The notes beneath the pieces were generated by a model. It did not search any database and was not told the origin of the DNA. It saw only the letters and a list, made by a program, of their open reading frames with translations. Shown one piece after another: positions 10,801 through 22,354 of a DNA stretch of 64,000 bases (positions within the stretch are counted from its first letter, which is position 1; each line of letters starts with the position of its first letter). Source of the DNA: Asterias amurensis (Eukaryota; Echinodermata; Asteroidea; Forcipulatida; Asteriidae); contig NC_092657.1 of assembly GCF_032118995.1 (NCBI RefSeq), positions 9,859,391 through 9,923,390 on the forward strand. Reading direction: 5' to 3'. Made by a program: the position numbers and the translations under genes.

Positions 10801-13800
10801 CAAAGAAAAACAGACGCATTGTCCTTAACTGAAACCAATAACACCGTATAAAAATTCGCTTTTTATTTAGATTATTATTTACCTCCATGTCTGCTTACCT
10901 AGATTGGAGACTTGAGCAATTACAGCTGAAAGCACTCGTTGCAAGTTAGCCTTGGAGTCTGCAGCTTCAAAACACGCAAACACGATTGTGTTTTGCAGAG
11001 GGGTTAGGGTTGTGGGTGTTCACTATTTCGATCCATATTTGGTCATTGGGGATTATTTCTTCCTGCCAAGTGAGGGAGCCGTTCCTTTAAAGTATATAAC
11101 AAATGCATAAACATATGTGATTTTAAATGTTTAATGTATTTATTTTATTCAGTTATTGTTGTGTGCAATTACAGCGTGTAAAACTTTTCCTGTCTCTCCA
11201 AATATCTTAACTAAGTAGGTTCTTAACTACTACACATGCTATTTCTTCGTCTCCAAACCATTTTTACCATTTGCACTAGTAGAATTTAAGACAAGGGGAA
11301 ATAGACTGCCTTCAATGCTGTGCTTTCTCATTGAGAAGGTGACTCCTACATTCCCCAAATAACTATCATTGATTGCACAGTTGAGGTATATTCGTTATTT
11401 ATTTTCAGATCCAAACCAATACAGATATTACTATAAGGAACTACACTTGAATGCTTGAGTGCACAGCCCTCCGCAATATAGGTTAGGCGTACCTTCGTTT
11501 TTTGCGAGTTTGCTCCCATGCCAGTTGGAAGTCCCGCATCATGGCTATTGATGTGTCGGTATCAAGCACACCACTGTTGAGGGTTGTTGAGGGTTGTTTG
11601 TTGAGATGACTGACTGGATTGGTCACACATAGGTGTCACAGATGTCAACAAATTTGGTTACCCTCTGTACAAATGTTCAATGCATGGTTTAAAATTAAAA
11701 TACAAGAGTTCATCTACATGTAATGTAAAGCCCTTGTCACACGGGGAAATTTACGGAATTTTTTTTCTGGCAACGTCAAGGCAACTTTTGTTGACGCAAC
11801 TTTGATGACACACGCAGCAATTTTGAAGCAATGCGCGCGCAATCAAATTGCCCGCAAATCAGCCAATCAAACGATGCACAAAAAATTTGAAAACGCGGAT
11901 AACGCAATCACTTACCGTATTCGTTGTCATATTATCATCATCAGACGTATCTCGTCTGCATTGTTTTCTGTTGTGTCAGCTGCGGTGTAGGCCCTACAGT
12001 TATATTAACTTTATCAAAAGCCACAATAATATTAAAATTTTCAAAACAAAATGTGCTACCCATCTCCTTTTGAATTGTGTTAGATTTTTACCTGCAGTAT
12101 ATCGTGGCTTTTCCCAGCTTTGAACGAGTCCTTTAGGAAGGCTATCCTCCCGAAATGGCCCCAGCGACTCTGGTACAGATCGTCTGTACCGCTGCCAGAG
12201 TTTTTTTTTTGGTCCGTTCTTTTCACATCCCGGAACGTGGTTCTAAGGTTTTAAACCTTTCTTTGGCATCATTTACTATCGTGATCAAATAAAGATATGA
12301 CACTTCACATGAAAGTTTTGGGTTACTTACTCTGGGGAGGTTATGTTTTGCATATTCTTAAGTATAATCTGTTAATCATTCATATTTGTTTAATAATTGT
12401 ACAAAATAAACAGAACGGTTTTTTTCTATGATGCCACAGGTGGAAAAAAATGTTCTTTGCTGTGAAATTACCATTGGAATATTTGTTTACCTGTTTGAGG
12501 GTTAACTCTCAATTGTTTTGTTTTCAAGTGTTTTTGTCTTATTTTATACATTACAGCTTCACTTTTAGCACCATATGTAACGATGTAATAATCTTTCTAA
12601 AAGTTTCCTGTTTCAGTATGGGACATTTTCATTCTTTTCAGTCGACCAGGTATGCCTTGAATGTAACATATACCCATGTAATGCAGCTTGTAAAAGCAGA
12701 TTGATAGCAGCTAATGTATAATGTTGAAGTTTGAGACTGTAAGTTACATACAAACAAATATTGATGTACATTTAGTTCCTTCCTGAGTTTTTATTCGTGT
12801 TCCTCAGTGCTTCAAGTGGTAGACAACAATGTGAACAACATGATGGTAGACAGAATAACATTAGTCAAGAAAGATTAAACAAAACACCATGCAGTTCAAC
12901 TGGTTAACAATTTTTTTTAATACTTGGCAATGTACAATACAACAGCGTCCGTCCGTCCGTGTACAAGTACTTCATGTAGCCCTATTTATCACTACACATA
13001 GTACATGTACACGGCGTAGCACAAGAAAAAACTCACAAGTACATCGTCCTATAAGTGAATAGTCGCAACTAAATGTCATGAAATAATTTAGAGGCTTACT
13101 TACCCTCGTGTTATTAATATTAATGCATTGGTGTTTAGATAAGTGAATATCCAATGGTCTTTTTACTATTAATTTTCAGTTTTAGGCCAAGAGTTCATAT
13201 TTATCACGAAATAGATGCAACATGATGTGTAAACATATCACGATCATGACCACAGATCACAATCACAAACACGGTTGTGTAAACAACACTTGTAATCTAG
13301 GCTTTCAACATACTGAAATTAATACATACCCCTGTAGAAGTCAATCAAGACGATTTCTCTGTCGAATGACCAGACTATTATGGTTGTTTCTGTCATTTTG
13401 TTGCATACAGAATCTCACTTTGCGACAGAAAAGATGGCTACCGCTGACCAAAATTTCGGGGTGAAAAAATGATGTTATCCTGTATGACATGGGCTTAAGA
13501 CCACAATTTGTTGAGGAATATTACTTATACTTATATTTCACAAAAGTTGTTAAATATAATGGTTGTGCTATAAACTGTATTTTAAATAATATCACCCTTC
13601 CTGGAGTTTCTAGACTAGTTTCCAACTCACGCCCCACTTTAAGCTTAAGCCAAGTCCATCAATCATTGTTCACCGCTGTATAAAAGGCCCTGTGAGCGAC
13701 ATACGGTTTGCGCGCATGCGCGAGAATTCTGCGAGGTCATTGGAAAATGCATATTCATTAAGCGTGACCTCCAGCGTATTTTCGCCTTTACTTCATTGAT

Positions 13801-14962
13801 CAAAAACGCCCTTTACATACTGAATATTCATACTAAAGACGAAATTAACCAATAGGATCATGAAGAAATAATATCCTCTGCATATTATGTAGTAAAGAAA
13901 CATCAGATATGACGGAACCCCGCGAAATTCGGGGAAATCTGTGCCGAAGTTTGTGTCCAAACGAGACGTGCGCAGTCTGAAAATTTACAGATTTGGAGGT
14001 GGATTTTCTTCATGAAGATGAGTTTTCCTTAATACGTGGAAAGTAACATACAAGAAATTAAACCTTCCTTCACCAAACTAACTTTTTATATGAGCAAACC
14101 CCGTGCTTTGTCTTAAAATGGTGGGATTCCCCCTCGGGTTTTACCACGGCAAACAAGATTTCTAGGTATTCCGTTGCGCGTTGCCCATACATTTGTACAC
14201 AATCTCCAGGCCCTACGACATGTACCGTTTGTGTGTACAAAACTGCTCACTGTGCGTTCGTTCCGACTTTCAGGGGAAAATTTTGATTTCTTTAAATATA
14301 AAATTGGGGTCAGCTGGTTTATATTAGATTTGGACCATGTTCGCCAGGATTCGGATGGTTGTTTCTAATATTCAAATTCACATTAAACTTCAACAAGTCA
14401 TCAGATAAAACACTGTTGGTACTGTAGGCCTAATAAGTTTTTCTTAAACATAGGGGCAGGATGGGGAAGAGAGAAAATTCCTGAAATAAATTGTTGGTGT
14501 TTTTTTCTAGTACACCTACAAACTAGGTATGTTTAAAAGAGTCAACTGGATGTTCAAGTTACAATGTAGTGTATCTTTATTTGCAAAGCAACACATCAGT
14601 TAGAAAAATTACAAAATTTTAAATAAGTTATGGCAGACAAAATGCACAATTTATTCACTCAAAAACCAAACTCTACTGAAAGTTTGTTACATATTTTTTA
14701 AACACCAAGACAAGAAAGACCATACGTTAACTATTTTACTATTTTGAGGGCAAACAAGTCATCAGATACTATAAACTGGCGTTATAAATTAAACGTGTTT
14801 AAGATAATTTTAAAAACAATTCTTTGAATACTAACTGTTCACATTTTACCAAAATATTGTCAGATCAAATCTCCATAAGCCCTGAATCTCAACAATTGAA
14901 GATCACATCAACAATTAGAAAAACAATTATGCAGAGTTTGTGGCAACCGGGAAACATTCAGA
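10801..14962. other. Long stretch with no recognisable gene
   Basis: I see scattered short ORFs and AT-rich sequence only. Small points are a hairpin at about 12165-12205 around CTGGTACAGATCGTCTGTACC, a short (GTCC)n run at about 12947-12960, and a CpG-containing patch near 13690-13780. I cannot support a gene. Confidence 0.45.
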
Positions 14963-15360
14963 GATAGTGGACACTCTTGGTAATTGTCAAAGACCAGTCT
15001 TCTCACTTGGTGTATCTCATTATATCAGAAAATAACAAACATGTGAAAATTTGAGCTCAATCGTTCGTCGAAGTTGCGAGATAATAATAATAGAAAAAAC
15101 ACAATTGTCACACAAAGTTGTGTGTTCAGATACTTGATTTCGAGACCTCAAGTTCTAAATCTAAAGTCTCTAAATCAAATTCATGGAAAATTACGTCTTT
15201 CTCGAAAACTACTCCACTTCTGAGAGAGCCGTTTCTCACACTGTGTTATACTACCATCCAACCTCTCCCCATTACTCGTAATCAAGAAAGGTTTCATGCA
15301 TTACCTAGTAAGGTTTTGTGCTATTAATTATTTTGAGTAATTACCAATAGTGTCCCCTGT
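14963..15360. mobile_element. TTAA-type short element, family C (best copy)
   Basis: It starts with GTGGACACTCTTGGTAATTG and ends with TAATTACCAATAGTGTCC, which are terminal inverted repeats. Inside are CAGTCTTCTCACTTGGTGTA, GAGCTCAATCGTTCGTCGAA, a self-complementary CGAGACCTCAAG region and CTCCCCATTACTCGTAATCA. I remember this repeat as extremely common in sea-star genomes, which is my main evidence for the organism. Noncoding. Confidence 0.8.
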
Positions 15361-15426
15361 TCACGATATGCAGATAAAATTAACTTGAAGTACCAATTCA
15401 ATTCAATTCAATTGACGTAACTAGAG

Positions 15427-15879
15427 ATGAAAGTCTATGCCATCCCCTTTTTATCTGCCACCTTTGTCCGTCTAATTTATTTCTACCTACATCATGGGTC
15501 GTGCCCAATGACTGGAGTGTTCATCCAGTCAAAAGTGAATGCAGTGTTTGCAATGGAGTGGTGTATAACAGAGGTGGTCGGCCAGCCAACACAAAATACC
15601 GGAGACTGGATGAGCTATCTAGAAGAGACGGAAGAGAAAAACAAAGAAGAGGTGTTGGCTAGGTTTCATGAATTTTCTGAGATAACCTCTCCATACCCCA
15701 ATCTGAACTTCTTTACTGATGACGCACTGTTTGTTAGCAAATGGAGAATAATTTGTAATCCAGACCAGTCGAGGCTCCTTGTGAAAACGTTTTTTGCTTA
15801 TCGTGCCTGCAGAGTATTTTTGTCTCGACATCATCTTGCACTATTAAATGCACTGTATGCCAAAGCAATTTCAGTCTGA
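15427..15879 (+). CDS. Unidentified 150-codon open reading frame
   Basis: This is the longest open frame in the window that I cannot attach to a known mobile element. It begins with Met and a hydrophobic stretch (MKVYAIPFLSATFVRLIYFY, a possible signal or membrane segment). It continues with an acidic/charged middle (EETEEKNKEEVLARFHEF) and a C-terminal part with NPDQSRLLVKTFFAYRACRV. I do not recognise the family. It may be one exon of a larger gene, a transposon remnant or a chance ORF. No promoter or polyadenylation signal could be assigned. An antisense frame is also open over 15619-15834, which weakens the case slightly. Confidence 0.3.
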   Translation: MKVYAIPFLSATFVRLIYFYLHHGSCPMTGVFIQSKVNAVFAMEWCITEVVGQPTQNTGDWMSYLEETEEKNKEEVLARFHEFSEITSPYPNLNFFTDDALFVSKWRIICNPDQSRLLVKTFFAYRACRVFLSRHHLALLNALYAKAISV

Positions 15880-16967
15880 AAGAAATTAACCCCCATAACA
15901 ATACTTCATGCATGTGCTACAAAATTTAAGGGTTAAATGCACAATGTGTAAGATGAGTAGCTGGTTAAGAACCGCACGAAGCATGGTTTGGGGCTGCTTG
16001 GTGAAGAGGGGGGGGGTATGCCTGCTGCAGTCAACATTCTAAACAGACGATTCAATGGTGCCAAAAATTTAATTGAATCCCAACCTTCACAAACTCCTCT
16101 GCGTCATATGCCTGAACATCACCTGTGCGTCAACCCCATCCATAACAAGTCTACGTCCCAAGTCACATCCACGCAAGCGCCGCTCACAACCTGAAATCAA
16201 GAAGGTACATAGCTTTAAATAAATACCTCAACAAAATCCAAGGAAATAAAATATCTGTGAAAAGTAGGCAAGTCTGAATGTACTTTATAGTATCTATATT
16301 TCGTCAGAACATTGTGACTTGAGTTGACATGAATTTATACACATACTCATCATCAGATGGTGTGGTTTGTTATTTAAATGCTTGTGTATATTGAACTGTT
16401 TTTATACTCGTGGCTTTAGGATAATTTATGATATAATAAGGTGAACTAAAAAATTGTTGATTATATTTCTGTGGGGGAAAGCTATTATTATACTCAAATT
16501 ATAGTAGTAAATATGTCTGTTGGAGAAATTATTAACAATCAATAATAGAACCCCAAATAGTTCAAAACATTTCAAGCGTTTCACAAGTCAAGCGTAGGAC
16601 CAACATTACACGTTTGTAACCCACATACACTGTGTCTTAAATAGAAAAGTCATCAACAACAGTGAAAACGCGACCACGGTCGTGTACAAATCCCTTTTCT
16701 AAATGGCTGCCCACGAGGCTCCATTGAGGTTTGCTCAGTGCTAACTATCATGTACGTGTTCACAATGAGTCAGTCTTCCCTCCAGAACTGATTATTTCAC
16801 CAGGAAAACTCATTATCGACCCTTAAAAACGCCAACAAATATACCAATAATTACCTTGTTCCTCGATGCATCAAAAGCTCGCGGATCGTGACATATTTTT
16901 GGTGTAGTTTCAAGATCAGCTGTGTACCCCGGACACCGTCAAATGATGCCATGCCTGGTGTCATTGT
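15880..16967. other. Flank upstream of the LTR element, no gene seen
   Basis: AT-rich intergenic sequence with short ORFs only. It forms the left flank of the Gypsy insertion at 16968. Confidence 0.45.
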
Positions 16968-17123
16968 TGTAATGTATCACTGTGGCACTACTTTATGAAC
17001 GGCCCATGAATATATATATAGTGCACAGTCCATGTATGTATACAGGTCAAAGGTTATGTGAATAAACCACTTCTCAAAATGGCTACTCTGACACTTAAGT
17101 TATTTCTCCACGTAAATACACCA
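16968..17123 (+). repeat. 5' LTR of the Gypsy element
   Basis: It begins TGTAATGTATCACTGTGGCA and ends AAATACACCA, giving the usual TG...CA ends. It contains ATATATATAGTGCACAGTCC (a TATA-like promoter candidate at about 17009-17019) and AATAAACC, a possible polyadenylation signal variant. At 156 bp it is 17 bp shorter than the 3' LTR, mainly because an 18-bp stretch is absent. Confidence 0.9.
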
Positions 17124-17127
17124 AAAT

Positions 17128-17146
17128 TGGCGACGAGGATGGGATT
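17128..17146 (+). other. Primer binding site, tRNA-Ser(GCU)-like
   Basis: TGGCGACGAGGATGGGATT starts four bases after the 5' LTR. From memory, this is the complement of CCA plus the 3' end of animal tRNA-Ser(GCU). Position and length fit a minus-strand primer site for reverse transcription. Confidence 0.75.
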
Positions 17147-17394
17147 ATTAGCCTGCTATGTTAAAGATCTAAGTATTGTGATCTTAAGAGTACAAATTTA
17201 ATGTACAAATTCGCCAGGGTAGCTGCATAAAATGTGGAAATTTGGAGTGAATCTGGATCCGTTTTACAACACCAGTGAGGGTATGTACATATACACATAG
17301 ACTGAATCTGACAGTTCATCTCTACTCGTGTGGCGTACGCATTGCCGATTGCTGTTACATGTAATTCTGTGAACTTCAGCTACCATTCTAGATC

Positions 17395-18336
17395 ATGGCT
17401 TCATCAATGATTGGCAGAATTGATCCCTTTGATGGGACAGAGGAAGACTGGCCTACATATATTGAAAGGCTTGAACAATATTTTGATGTGAACTCAATCC
17501 CAGCAGCCAAGAAAGTGCCTGCACTTATCAGCCTTATTGGACCAAAGACGTATGGGCTCTTGAAAAATTTAACTACGCCAAACAAGCCATCCACAAAGAC
17601 ATACAAGGAGTTAGTTGAAATTTTATCACAACACTTGTCACCCAAGCCACTTGTCATCGCTGAACGTTTTCGTTTCCACAAGCGAGAACAACTTGAGGGT
17701 GAGAGCGTCAGTACTTACCTCGCTCAACTCCGACGGTTTGCTGAACATTGCAATTTTGGTGACTATTTGAATGATGCCCTCCGTGACCGATTTGTGTGTG
17801 GGTTACGGGCAGGAAGTATCCAGAAGCGACTGCTCGCTGAGGCAAAACTAACACTAAACAAAGCCTTGGAAATGGCCACTGCAATGGAAACAGCTGCTAA
17901 GGATGCAGTTGAGCTTCGTCAGCAGTTAAAACCTGATTCTACTGTTCACAAATTTAATGTGAAATCACACTCCCAATCTTCAACTTCATGCTACCGCTGT
18001 GGAAGGTCAAATCACAGCCCAGATCAGTGTCGATTTAAAGACGCAACTTGCCATTCCTGTGGGAAACCAGGCCACATTGCACCTGCATGTCGTTCAAAGC
18101 CACCACAGACCCCTTCGAACAAAACGTTCAAACCTAATCCAAACAGACATAAGCATACTTACCAGGAGAAGGCGCAGTCAACAAAAGTCATGGAGAACAT
18201 TCCAAATGATGAACGGGAGGATGATGAAATTTTTATCGGAAGAGTCAATATCAACAATGTAAATTCTCGGTGTGACATGAGCACAGCGATATGGGTCACA
18301 CCGAAAGTCAACAATCCCGATCACCATGGAAGTTGA
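17395..18336 (+). CDS. gag: Gag-like protein with two CCHC zinc knuckles
   Basis: It starts MASSMIGRIDPFDGTEEDWP, typical of Gypsy Gag: an N-terminal 'F.G...W..Y...L' module followed by a retrotransposon-gag helical domain (residues ~30-180). Two CCHC knuckles lie at about residues 201-235 (CYRCGRSNHSPDQC and CHSCGKPGHIAPAC), which bind nucleic acid. The frame then runs into the protease leader (DDEIFIGRVNINNV, IWVTPKVNN) and ends at 18336, 11 bases past the start of the protease frame. Either gag and pol were one continuous frame now broken by a 1-base indel near 18310, or the element uses a frameshift here. The product would form the particle that packages element RNA. Confidence 0.9.
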   Translation: MASSMIGRIDPFDGTEEDWPTYIERLEQYFDVNSIPAAKKVPALISLIGPKTYGLLKNLTTPNKPSTKTYKELVEILSQHLSPKPLVIAERFRFHKREQLEGESVSTYLAQLRRFAEHCNFGDYLNDALRDRFVCGLRAGSIQKRLLAEAKLTLNKALEMATAMETAAKDAVELRQQLKPDSTVHKFNVKSHSQSSTSCYRCGRSNHSPDQCRFKDATCHSCGKPGHIAPACRSKPPQTPSNKTFKPNPNRHKHTYQEKAQSTKVMENIPNDEREDDEIFIGRVNINNVNSRCDMSTAIWVTPKVNNPDHHGS

Positions 18337-21300
18337 TACAGGATCTGCCATTTCGATCATTTCAATGGCTGACTATCGAAAACTCTTACCGACAGTAACT
18401 CTGCAACCATCAAAAGTAAAGTTGCAAACATATACAGGAGAAAGAGTTTCCCCTGCAGGATTGCTGACAGTACATGTCCAGTACAAAGAACAGAGTTGTA
18501 CACAGAAACTGTACGTTGTCGAAGGAGGTGGTCCTCCCCTCTTCGGTCGTGATTGGCTCGCTACAGTAAAATTGGACTGGCCAAGTATTTTAGCCATGAG
18601 AACCTCCTCCATGGATATGAGAGACACTCACCTCAACTCGCTGCTCAAGAAACATGAGAAGCTATTCAGTGATAAAGTTGGTGAGTTACAAGGCTTTAAA
18701 GGGAAACTAACGCTCAAAGACAATTCGTCCCCCGTATTTCTCAAAGCAAGACAAGTGCCATATGCACTGCGACCTAAAGTTGAGATGGAACTAGAAAGAC
18801 TGGAACGTGAACATATAATAACTCCAGTTGCCACAAGTCAATGGGCAACGCCTATCGTACCAGTTCCAAAGAAAAACGGCGGAGTTCGAATTTGCGGTGA
18901 TTTCAAGGTTACAGTCAATGCGAACTTAAAGATTGACCATTACCCCTTGCCTAAAATTGAAGATGTATTTGCAACACTCGCAGGTGGACAAAGATTTAGC
19001 AAGCTTGATTTGACTCAAGCATATCTACACATGGTTATGGAGGATGAGTCAAGTAAATTGTTGACACTCAACACACACAAGGGACTTTTTCAGATGCATC
19101 GCCTTGCATTTGGAGTAGCATCCGCCCAGCCATATGGCAGCGTACTATGGAGCAAATCCTCCAAGGAATTCCAGGTGTGCAGTGCATACTTGACGACATG
19201 ATTGTGACAGGTCGTGATGATAGAGAGCATCTTCACAACCTCGAGTGAGTCCTCAATGTTCTTGATGACCGCGGATTAAAGCTCAACAAGTCAAAGTGTG
19301 AGTTCTTCAAGAAATGCGTTGTCTTCTGTGGGCATGAGATTGATGCTGAGGGACTACATAAGACTCAGGACAAAGTCAATGCAGTGAACAATGCCCCACA
19401 ACCAACCAATGTCAGCCAAAAGCGCTCATTCCTTGGGCTCATCAATTACTACCACCGCTTTCTACCGAATTTTGCCACTATACTGCACCCACTCAACAGA
19501 CTGCTTGAGAAGAATAAACCATGGGTTTGGACTGCAGACTGTGAAAATGCATTCAACAAGGCCAAAACTCTGATCACTTCTAAGGAAGTTTTGACACATT
19601 ACAACCCAGATCTACAGGTGAAGTTAGCTTGTGATGCCTCACCATATGGATTGGGTGCTGTGATGTCTCACGTTATGCAAGATGGATCTGAGCGGCCAAT
19701 CGCATACGCATCACGCTCACTATCTTCGGCAGAACGTAACTATTCACAGATTGATAAGGAAGCCTTAGCACTGATGTGGGGTGTTAAAAAATTCCATAAC
19801 TATCTCTATGGAAGGAAATTCATCCTGGTTACAGACCATCAACCGCTCACATCCATATTCAACCCTGCTAAGAGCATTCCTGCGACTTCCGCGTCACGAT
19901 TGGTGAGATACGCGATATTTCTTTGGAGTCATGACTATGACATTGAATACAAAAATACAGCGAAGCATTGTAATGCCGATGGACTGTCGAGATTGCCATT
20001 GCCAGAGGTCACTCATGAGTACAGTGACCCAAAAAATCTTCTCTATGTCTCACAACTCAAAATTTTGCCAGTGACATCTTCACAAGTAGCTCGGGAGACA
20101 GCATATGATTTGACAGTCGCCCAGGCTCGTGAGTATACCATGAAAGGGTGGCCTAACACTCACGACTCCGTCCTTGCACCATTTCATACACGCAGAAATG
20201 AACTCTCTGTACATGAGGGATGCCTTATGTGGGGACTACGCGTCGTAATTCCGTCCAAGCTCCGCAAGAAAGTCCTTGATGAGTTACATTCAGGGCACCT
20301 CGATGTTGTGAAAATGAAAACACTCGCACGAGGCTATGCTTGGTGGCCTGGGATTGATCATGATATTAAACAAATTGCCAAAGGATGCTCTGGATGCCAA
20401 AGAGTTCAGCGTAATCCAACTTCAGCACCACTCCATACATGGGAATGGCCAACGACCCCATGGCAATGCATCCATATTGATTATGCCGGACCGTTCCTTG
20501 GACAAATGTACCTAGTGGTCGTGGATGCACACTAAAAATGGCCAGAGGTTGTGTGTACCAAATCATCGAACACAACTCAGACCATTGATTTTCTTCGTGA
20601 CATTTTCTCACGCAGTGGAGCTCCCCAACAGCTTGTTAGCGATAATGGGCCCCAGTTCACGTCTGAGGAATTCCAAATTTTCCTCAAGAGCAATGGTATC
20701 AAACACATCCGATCTGCTCCGTACCATCCAGCAACCAATGGGCTGGCTGAACGATTTGTACAGACTTTTAAACAAGCTCTAAAATCTATGGCGGGGGAGA
20801 AAGGATCAACATCAGCAAAACTCGCTAACTTTCTTCTTGCTTACAGAAGTGCACCTCACAGTACAACAGGACAATCGCCTGCTATGCTATTCATGAAGCG
20901 ACAGCTTAGATCTCGCTTGGATATTTTGAAACCGGATATTCGCCGCCGTGTTAGTGACAAACAAACGGACCAGACAGCTGCACATAGATCCGCTAGTACA
21001 ACACGAGAGCTTCAGGTTGGACAGACAGTCTCAGTTCGCGATTATCGAGGCAGAGAAAAGTGGATTCTTGGTGTTGTGCACTCTCGAAACGGTCCCCTGT
21101 CGTATGAAGTGCGCGTAGGGCCAGATATGATTTGGTGCAGACATATCGACCAGATTTTGGATTCTGATACAGGTGTTACCCCTGACATTGATCAACCACA
21201 AGAATGAGCACCTGAGATAGCGACAACTCCATCAACAGGCGTGCAACCCTCTTATGATGAAGAGACACAAAACCCTAAAACTCTAGTGCCAGTTAGGTCC

Positions 21301-21363
21301 CCAGTGCGTGAACATCGCTATCCATCACGTCAACTCAAACCTCCAGATAAACTGAACCTTTAG
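18312..21363 (+). pseudogene. pol: Gypsy pol: protease, RT, RNase H, integrase (broken)
   Basis: Domains in order: aspartic protease with active-site DTGSA (18335); reverse transcriptase with PIVPVPKKNGGVRICGDFK, YPLPKIEDVFATLAGG, FSKLDLTQAYLHM and, in the next frame, the catalytic DD-box region near 19190; RNase H with [13 protein letters not shown] and [14 protein letters not shown] (19620-19790); integrase with the HHCC zinc region ([12 protein letters not shown] ... CSGCQ, 20285-20400), then the DDE core with DYAGPF, DNGPQF and GLAERF (20480-20760), and a GPY/F-like module (NGPLSYEVRV, about 21090). The C-terminal tail (HRYPSRQLKPPDKLNL) ends with TAG at 21361. Damage consists of a 1-base frameshift near 19128, TGA at 19246, TAA at 20533 and TGA at 21205. 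All catalytic motifs are otherwise preserved, so decay is recent. Confidence 0.92.
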
Positions 21364-21620
21364 TCTTAAGAACAGAAACAAAGCAAAGTGGAGTGAAACA
21401 GTTGATTTATTACTCATGTTTGTTTAAAAATATTTACTCCAAATTAGAGTTGATAGTTCTAGTTCAGTGTTATGTTAAAAAAAAACAAAAGAAATGCCAT
21501 GCAAAACAAAACAAGAATTCTTACTATCCTGATATAAGGAGTGCAACAAACTACATGTGTATTTTCCAGAACTTTATGAATAATTAAAAGTGAACTGCTG
21601 AACATTTACATCACTTCATA

Positions 21621-21636
21621 ATTAGTGAGGAGGAAG
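21621..21636 (+). other. Polypurine tract
   Basis: ATTAGTGAGGAGGAAG lies directly before the 3' LTR. A purine-rich run in this position is the plus-strand primer of LTR elements. Confidence 0.75.
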
Positions 21637-21809
21637 TGTAATGTATCACTGTGGCACTACTTTATGAACGGCTCATGAATATATATATAGTGCACAGTCC
21701 ATGTATGTATACAGGTCAAAGGTTATGTGAATAAACCACTTCTCAAAATGGCAGCTATTGTGTGCTAGGCTACTCTGACACTTAAGTATTTCTCCACGTA
21801 AATACACCA
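21637..21809 (+). repeat. 3' LTR of the Gypsy element
   Basis: It begins with the same TGTAATGTATCACTGTGGCA as the 5' LTR. Relative to it there is one C/T difference (GGCTCATG), an extra 18 bp (AGCTATTGTGTGCTAGGC) flanked by GGC, and one missing T. It ends at AATACACCA. Confidence 0.9.
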
Positions 21810-22354
21810 CAGTTGTCTCCCCAGTTAAACACTCTATCAAACTATGACCTTTGTTGAATATTCATGAGACCGTCTTGCTTTAAATACGAGGCCGAATGTC
21901 ATCGTCCGGTTGACTGGTCGACAACAAAGCGCGATCGTGTTTACTTATAACCAAACCTAGCCACGAGAGGGCGCTAGATAGAACTAAAAATGACGGGCGT
22001 GCGCGCAACCGCTTGTCGCACTGCAAACAGCGGTGACGTGTGTCCAGACGCGCCGCCATCTTTATTGTTAAAGTTATAAATTTCTTGGACGAGGACGCGC
22101 AACCCCCCATTTACACAATCCCCTCATTTACAATTTTGTAAAAGGGGGGATTATTGCAAATGCCAATCCTCATATTTACAAAAATGGTTGTAAATGAGGG
22201 GATTTCATGAAAATGGCCATCCCCTTTTTACACAAAACTCACGTATGGCCATGGCCTTGTTCGTCGTCGGAACGGCGAGGAGAAACGACAAATGCGAAAG
22301 CTTCTTTTTACCGGATTTTTGCAGAAAGTTTTTTTTTCAAACCATCATTTGAAG
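21810..22354. other. Intergenic flank with a foldback
   Basis: No gene is seen. Between 22121 and 22204 an inverted repeat pairs AATCCCCTCATTTACAA with TTGTAAATGAGGGGATT around a ~50-bp loop. A GAGAGGGCGCTAGATAG word (21965) resembles the AGGGCGTC/GCCCTCTAG words at 31310, 36610 and 57100, which may be eroded short-element ends. Confidence 0.4.

Larger units (their letters stand above)
16968..21809 (+). mobile_element. Complete Ty3/Gypsy LTR retrotransposon
   Basis: The element has two LTRs (16968-17123 and 21637-21809), a primer binding site immediately after the 5' LTR, gag, then protease-RT-RNase H-integrase in Gypsy order, and a purine-rich tract just before the 3' LTR. It has no chromodomain and no envelope-like ORF. 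The LTRs differ by one substitution and two indels (one of 1 bp, one of 18 bp), so the insertion is young or the LTRs are gene-converted. Even so, the coding region shows two frame changes (about 18310 and 19128) and three in-frame stops (19246, 20533, 21205). I could not define a clean target-site duplication: TTGT lies directly before the 5' LTR, and TTGT occurs 3 bp beyond my 3' LTR end. Confidence 0.93.
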
